A stretch of DNA of 9,074 nt from an uncultured Clostridia bacterium (GTDB lineage Bacteria > Bacillota > Clostridia > Christensenellales > Borkfalkiaceae). Every line of letters begins with the position of its first letter. Position 1 is the stretch's first letter. The notes below the pieces were generated by a model. That model saw only the letters and a list, made by a program, of their open reading frames with translations. It had not been told where the DNA came from and ran no database searches. Where the stretch lies: NCBI GenBank assembly GCA_947581885.1, contig CANPWF010000056.1, positions 1-9,074 on the forward strand, given 5' to 3'. The position numbers and the translations under genes were made by a program. Shown piece by piece: positions 5,671 to 9,074 of this stretch.

Positions 5671-5677
5671 AAAGGGG
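5671..5677 (+). promoter_or_regulatory. Ribosome binding site of the P-type ATPase gene
   Basis: AAAGGGG, 8 nt before a TTG codon at 5686. It is the only purine-rich site downstream of the predicted transcription start that fits an in-frame initiation codon, so it decides for the TTG start. Confidence 0.65.
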
Positions 5678-5685
5678 TACTTATC

Positions 5686-8325
5686 TTGAAACAAAAAAAG
5701 ACAGAAGAGCCGTCCGAACCCCTCCGCGAAGCCCCTGTGCCCGCGGAAGTTCCCGCGGAAACCACTGCGGAGGAAGCCGTTCACCCCAAGAAAAAGGGGT
5801 TCTCTTCGCGTGTGCTCGAACACGGCAGTGCGAAGCAGGACGAACCGAACAACCGCAAAACGCTGATGAAGAAATTCAAGAAAGCGAAGAACGTTCCCAC
5901 CGACGCGGAGGAACGCTTTACGCCCGCGCTCGATCAGGGGCTCTCCTCCGAGCAGGTGGACCTTCGCTTCGATCAATTTCTCTTCAACGATGTCAACAAG
6001 AAATATTCCAAGTCGTACGCGAGCATCTTCATCGGCAACATCTGCACCTTCTTCAACTTGCTCTGCGTGATCGCCTCCGCCGCCCTTATCTATGCCTCCG
6101 CCCCGCTCGGACAGTTCCTCTTCGTCGTCATCTTCGCGGTCAACCTCGTGATCGGCATCGTGCAGGAACTCCTCGCCAAGCGGCAGATCGATAAACTCGC
6201 CGTCCTTATTTCGGCGACGACGAAGGTCATGCGGAACGGCGAACGGGTGGAGATCCCGACGACGGAGATCGTCCTCGACGACGTTGTCCTCCTCGAAGCG
6301 GGGCAACAGGTCCCCGCCGACTGCGTCCTCGCCGACGGCGTTGCCGAAGTCAACGAATCCCTCTTGACGGGCGAATCCGTCCCCATCAAGAAGAATATCG
6401 GCGATATGCTGTACGCGGGCTCCTTCATTTCGAGCGGATCCTGCCGCGTCCGTGCCGATAAGGTGGGGCGGGCGACCTATCTCAACACCCTCACTTCCAA
6501 GGCGAAGAAATACAAGAAGCCGCGGTCGGAGATCATGAACTCCATCCGCCTCTTCATCCGCGTGATCGCCGTGCTCATCCCCTTTATTGCGGCGGCGATG
6601 TTCTATGTGAATTGGACCGCCCTCGCGGAGAATGCCGACCGCGTCGCCCTCTCCATCCAATACACGGCGGCGGTCGTCATCGGCATGATCCCTTCGGGGC
6701 TGCTGCTCCTCACTTCCCTCGCGATGGCGGTGGGTGTACGGCGGCTCGCCAAGAAGAACACCCTCGTGCAGGACCTCTATTCCCTCGAAATGCTCGCCCG
6801 CGTCAACGTGCTCTGCCTCGACAAGACGGGCACCATCACCGACGGGAGAATGACGGTGAACGACTACATGCTCCTCAACACCTTCACCGACTATTCGCTC
6901 GAAGAGATCATGGGGAGTATGCTCGCCGCCCTCGACGACAACAACCAGACTTCCATCGCCTTGCAGACGCGCTTCGGGCAGACCGCCGTTTTGCAACCGA
7001 CCGCCATTCTGCCCTTCTCTTCCAAGAGGAAACTCTCGGCGGTGTGCTTCGGGGAGACGGGCACCTTCGTGATGGGTGCGCCCGAATTCGTACTTCGCCC
7101 CATGCCGCCCAAGATCGACAAGATCGTAAAGCAGTATGCCCAATCGGGCTTGCGCGTGCTCGTGCTCGCCTATTCCCCCAATCAGTTTACGGGAGAACGC
7201 CTTCCCGCGCTCCTTCGCCCCGCCGCCATCATCACCTTGGCGGACAATATCCGTTCGGATGCCGCGGAGACTATCAAATGGTTCCGTGAAAACGACGTGG
7301 AGATCAAGATCATCTCGGGCGATAACCCCGTTACGGTGGCGGAAGTGGCGCGGCGCGTCGGCGTGAAGAACGCCTCCAACTTCATCTCTCTCGACGGGCT
7401 CACCGAGCTCGAAGTGGAGAACGTCGCCACCAAATACACGGTATTCGGGCGGGTCACGCCCGAGCAGAAGGCGATCCTCGTGAAGGCGATCAAAAAGCAG
7501 GGCAACACCGTTGCCATGACGGGCGACGGCGTGAACGACATCCTCGCCCTCAAAGAGGCGGACTGCGCCGTCTCCGTTGCCTCGGGAAGCGAGGCGGCGA
7601 GGAACGTTTCCCACCTCGTCCTCATGGACAACAACTTCCTCTCTCTGCCCTCCGTCGTGTACGAAGGCAGAAGGGTGATCAACAACATCAAGTCGAGCGC
7701 GTCGCTCTACATCATGAAAACGCTGTTCACGGCGATGCTCGCGATCTTCTGCTTCGCGCTCCGCACGCAGTACTTCTTCGTGACGAGCAACATGCTCCTC
7801 TTCGAAACGCTCGTCGCCGCGATCCCCTCCTTCATCATCGCTCTGCAACCCAACGGGGAACGGGTGAAGGGGAAGTTTATCCCCTACGTGCTATCGCGAA
7901 GTATCCCGGGCGCGGTGACGCTCATCCTCTGCGTCATTGCGGTGTATTTGGGGATCCGCTTCGCACCCGAACAGTTCGGCGAACTCACCCATCAGGTCGT
8001 CAACAGCCAGGGAGCGACGGAGACGGTCATCAACCCCATGCTCATGCTCGCCGTCACCTTCGGCGGCCTTGTGATGCTCTTCCGCATCCTGCAACCCTTC
8101 AACGTATTGCGCGGGGCGACGTTCGCCTTCTCGCTTGCGGTCACCGTCATCGTGCTCAGCATTCCCGCACTCGGGAATGTCGTATACACCCATTGGGACA
8201 CGGTATGGGATACGGTGCAGAACCAATTCACGCAGGTGCTCTATATCGTCTGCGTCGTGCTCGCCGCCTTCCCCGCTTCCAATGCCTTGGTGAAGCTGTG
8301 CGATCTGATGAATCCTTCGGAGTAA
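5686..8325 (+). CDS. P-type cation-transporting ATPase, CtpE-like
   Basis: An 879-residue integral membrane pump, complete in its catalytic machinery. The actuator motif TGES is at 228-231, the phosphorylated Asp379 is in DKTGT, and the N-domain has KRKLSA (447-452) and MGAPE (463-467). SGDNP (544-548) and TGDGVND (612-618) complete the P-domain. About ten membrane segments are seen, near 114-138, 143-163, 290-308, 325-347, 674-692, 702-720, 732-755, 783-801, 811-828 and 848-865; this is a P2-like layout with no N-terminal metal-binding domain. The ion-site motif in helix 4 is PSG (336-338), not the PEG of Ca pumps, the CPC of heavy-metal pumps or a KdpB motif. The context LLLLTSLAMAVGVRRLAKK resembles CtpE-type ATPases, linked to calcium uptake in mycobacteria; the ion here is unproven. 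The first 100 residues are hydrophilic, Pro/Glu- then Lys-rich. The TTG start is inferred from promoter and ribosome-site positions. tmk follows after 4 nt. Confidence 0.88.
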   Translation: MKQKKTEEPSEPLREAPVPAEVPAETTAEEAVHPKKKGFSSRVLEHGSAKQDEPNNRKTLMKKFKKAKNVPTDAEERFTPALDQGLSSEQVDLRFDQFLFNDVNKKYSKSYASIFIGNICTFFNLLCVIASAALIYASAPLGQFLFVVIFAVNLVIGIVQELLAKRQIDKLAVLISATTKVMRNGERVEIPTTEIVLDDVVLLEAGQQVPADCVLADGVAEVNESLLTGESVPIKKNIGDMLYAGSFISSGSCRVRADKVGRATYLNTLTSKAKKYKKPRSEIMNSIRLFIRVIAVLIPFIAAAMFYVNWTALAENADRVALSIQYTAAVVIGMIPSGLLLLTSLAMAVGVRRLAKKNTLVQDLYSLEMLARVNVLCLDKTGTITDGRMTVNDYMLLNTFTDYSLEEIMGSMLAALDDNNQTSIALQTRFGQTAVLQPTAILPFSSKRKLSAVCFGETGTFVMGAPEFVLRPMPPKIDKIVKQYAQSGLRVLVLAYSPNQFTGERLPALLRPAAIITLADNIRSDAAETIKWFRENDVEIKIISGDNPVTVAEVARRVGVKNASNFISLDGLTELEVENVATKYTVFGRVTPEQKAILVKAIKKQGNTVAMTGDGVNDILALKEADCAVSVASGSEAARNVSHLVLMDNNFLSLPSVVYEGRRVINNIKSSASLYIMKTLFTAMLAIFCFALRTQYFFVTSNMLLFETLVAAIPSFIIALQPNGERVKGKFIPYVLSRSIPGAVTLILCVIAVYLGIRFAPEQFGELTHQVVNSQGATETVINPMLMLAVTFGGLVMLFRILQPFNVLRGATFAFSLAVTVIVLSIPALGNVVYTHWDTVWDTVQNQFTQVLYIVCVVLAAFPASNALVKLCDLMNPSE
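8319..8322 (+). promoter_or_regulatory. Ribosome binding site of tmk
   Basis: GGAG overlaps the last codons of the ATPase gene, 7 nt before the tmk ATG, so tmk is probably translated by coupling with the gene upstream. Confidence 0.7.
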
Positions 8326-8329
8326 AACT

Positions 8330-8944
8330 ATGGCGCGAGGAAAATTTATCGTATTCGAAGGCATCGACGGAAGCGGAAAAAGCACGCAGATCTCCCTCCT
8401 TGCCGAATATTTGAAGGGGAAGGGCACCGTTCCCTATGTCACCCGCGAACCGACGGGCGGAACGGTGGGCGCCCTCATCCGCTCCTGCCTTTCGGGCAAG
8501 ACCGCGCTCGGCGAAAAGACGATCGCCGCCCTCTTCGTCGCGGACAGGCTCGAACATGTATTCGAGGAGAACGGGCTCAAAGAACGGATAGACAGGGGCG
8601 AGACAGCGATCTCGGACCGCTACTATCTCTCTTCCTATGCCTACCACGGGGCGTTCATGCCGATGAGTTGGGTGATGGATGCCAACCGCCTGAGCGCGGA
8701 AGCCCTTCCGCCCGATCTCACGCTCTTCCTCGATGTCGAGCCCGAGCACGCCCTCGCCCGCGTGTTGAAGCGGGGGGAGACGGAGCGGTACGAAAAGCTC
8801 GAAAGCCTCAAACGGGTGCGCGAGAAGTACTTCGAGGCGATCGGACTGCTGAAAGGGAAGGAGAAGATCGCCGTCATCCCGAGCGAGGGCAACGTCGACG
8901 AGACGTTTGCTCGCGTGCGCTCCGCCGTGGATGAAATTTTGTAG
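8330..8944 (+). CDS. tmk: Thymidylate (dTMP) kinase
   Basis: A 204-residue cytosolic enzyme, of usual family length, that phosphorylates dTMP to dTDP with ATP on the way to dTTP. The P-loop GIDGSGKST is at 11-19. TREPTGG (38-44) holds the arginine-glutamate region of the nucleotide site, ADRLEH is at 71-76 and SDRYYLSSYAYHG (95-107) is the thymidine-site signature. The lid region follows around 147-160 (LKRGETERYEKLES); the usual DR-x-E of the lid is changed to ERYEK. The start is ATG 4 nt after the ATPase stop with GGAG upstream. The gene is co-transcribed with the ion pump and followed by a terminator, so the common tmk neighbours of Bacillota (recR, holB, yaaQ) are not downstream in this operon. 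Confidence 0.95.
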   Translation: MARGKFIVFEGIDGSGKSTQISLLAEYLKGKGTVPYVTREPTGGTVGALIRSCLSGKTALGEKTIAALFVADRLEHVFEENGLKERIDRGETAISDRYYLSSYAYHGAFMPMSWVMDANRLSAEALPPDLTLFLDVEPEHALARVLKRGETERYEKLESLKRVREKYFEAIGLLKGKEKIAVIPSEGNVDETFARVRSAVDEIL

Positions 8945-8959
8945 GTTGAATGTTTTTTT

Positions 8960-8988
8960 CGCTCCCCTCTCGGGGAGCGTTTTTGTTT
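8960..8988 (+). terminator. Rho-independent terminator of the ATPase - tmk operon
   Basis: CGCTCCCC/GGGGAGCG (8960-8967 with 8972-8979, loop TCTC) is followed by TTTTTGTTTG (8980-8989). It lies 15 nt after the tmk stop. A T7 run precedes the stem, so it works in the plus direction only. Confidence 0.92.
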
Positions 8989-8996
8989 GTGTTCTT

Positions 8997-9074
8997 CTTG
9001 CTTCCCCCTATGGGAATGCGCCCGCCCCCGCCCTTTTCTCGCTGCCCCCTCCGGGGGAAGTGTCCCGAAGGGAC
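8997..9074 (+). repeat. Type-B hairpin repeat locus, inverted and cut by the window end
   Basis: The segment reads as the reverse complement of parts of locus 1. CTTGCTTCCCCC (8997-9008) is the inverse of the GGGGGAAGCAAG motif. GGGAATGCGCCCGC (9012-9025) is the inverse of 4144-4157. The final 17 bases (9058-9074) are the inverse of 4097-4113. A hairpin CTGCCCCC/GGGGGAAG (9042-9049 with 9053-9060, one mismatch) and a perfect GTCCC/GGGAC stem (9062-9066 with 9070-9074) are visible. The element continues beyond the window. Confidence 0.7.

Noticed and set aside
5443..7848. A very long open frame (801 codons) on the minus strand, antisense to the ATPase gene
   Set aside because: It is composed mainly of charged Arg, Glu, His, Asp and Gly residues, the usual product of reading a GC-biased gene backwards. 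It has no recognisable domain, crosses palindromic repeat DNA and opposes a gene with complete catalytic motifs and a perfect promoter.

Overview
The window is about 9 kb of GC-rich bacterial chromosome with six protein-coding genes, three consensus sigma-70/sigma-A type promoters, three rho-independent terminators and an unusual amount of palindromic repeat DNA between the genes. The gene set (a non-canonical serine-tRNA ligase, an RsmF-type rRNA methylase, a BspA-type leucine-rich-repeat protein, a CtpE-like P-type ATPase, thymidylate kinase), strong GGAGG-type ribosome sites and the style of the intergenic hairpin repeats suggest a GC-rich member of the Clostridia (gut-type Bacillota). That placement is inference and no family or species can be fixed from this window.

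Layout. (a) 1-75: the right edge of a hairpin repeat locus cut by the window start. (b) 85-3723, minus strand: a three-gene operon read right to left, serS - DEDDh exonuclease with a BRCT-like tail - rsmF-like methylase. It has a TTGCTT-17-TATAAT promoter just upstream of serS, tight spacing (14 nt, then 1 nt) and a strong terminator 15 nt after the last stop. (c) 3724-4203: no gene; a composite repeat locus. (d) 4204-5224, minus strand: a monocistronic gene for a membrane-anchored leucine-rich-repeat protein with its own promoter and terminator. (e) 5225-5623: no gene; a second composite repeat locus, in direct orientation to the first, so that the repeat-protein gene sits between two direct repeats about 1.4 kb apart. 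(f) 5624-8988, plus strand: a two-gene operon, P-type ATPase (probable TTG start) and tmk, with a perfect TTGACA-17-TATAAT promoter and a terminator. (g) 8997-9074: the beginning of another hairpin repeat locus, cut by the window end and in the opposite orientation to the similar copies at the other loci.

The left operon is translation-centred (tRNA charging, rRNA methylation) with a nuclease of unknown target between. The right operon couples ion transport to dTTP synthesis, an uncommon pairing. The genes look like ordinary housekeeping and surface functions. The most unusual content is non-coding: two composite loci built as hairpin element (+) / cloverleaf-like palindrome / hairpin element (-) / shared tail, flanking the leucine-rich-repeat gene. 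I found no CRISPR array, rRNA, tRNA, transposase, phage gene or defence system.
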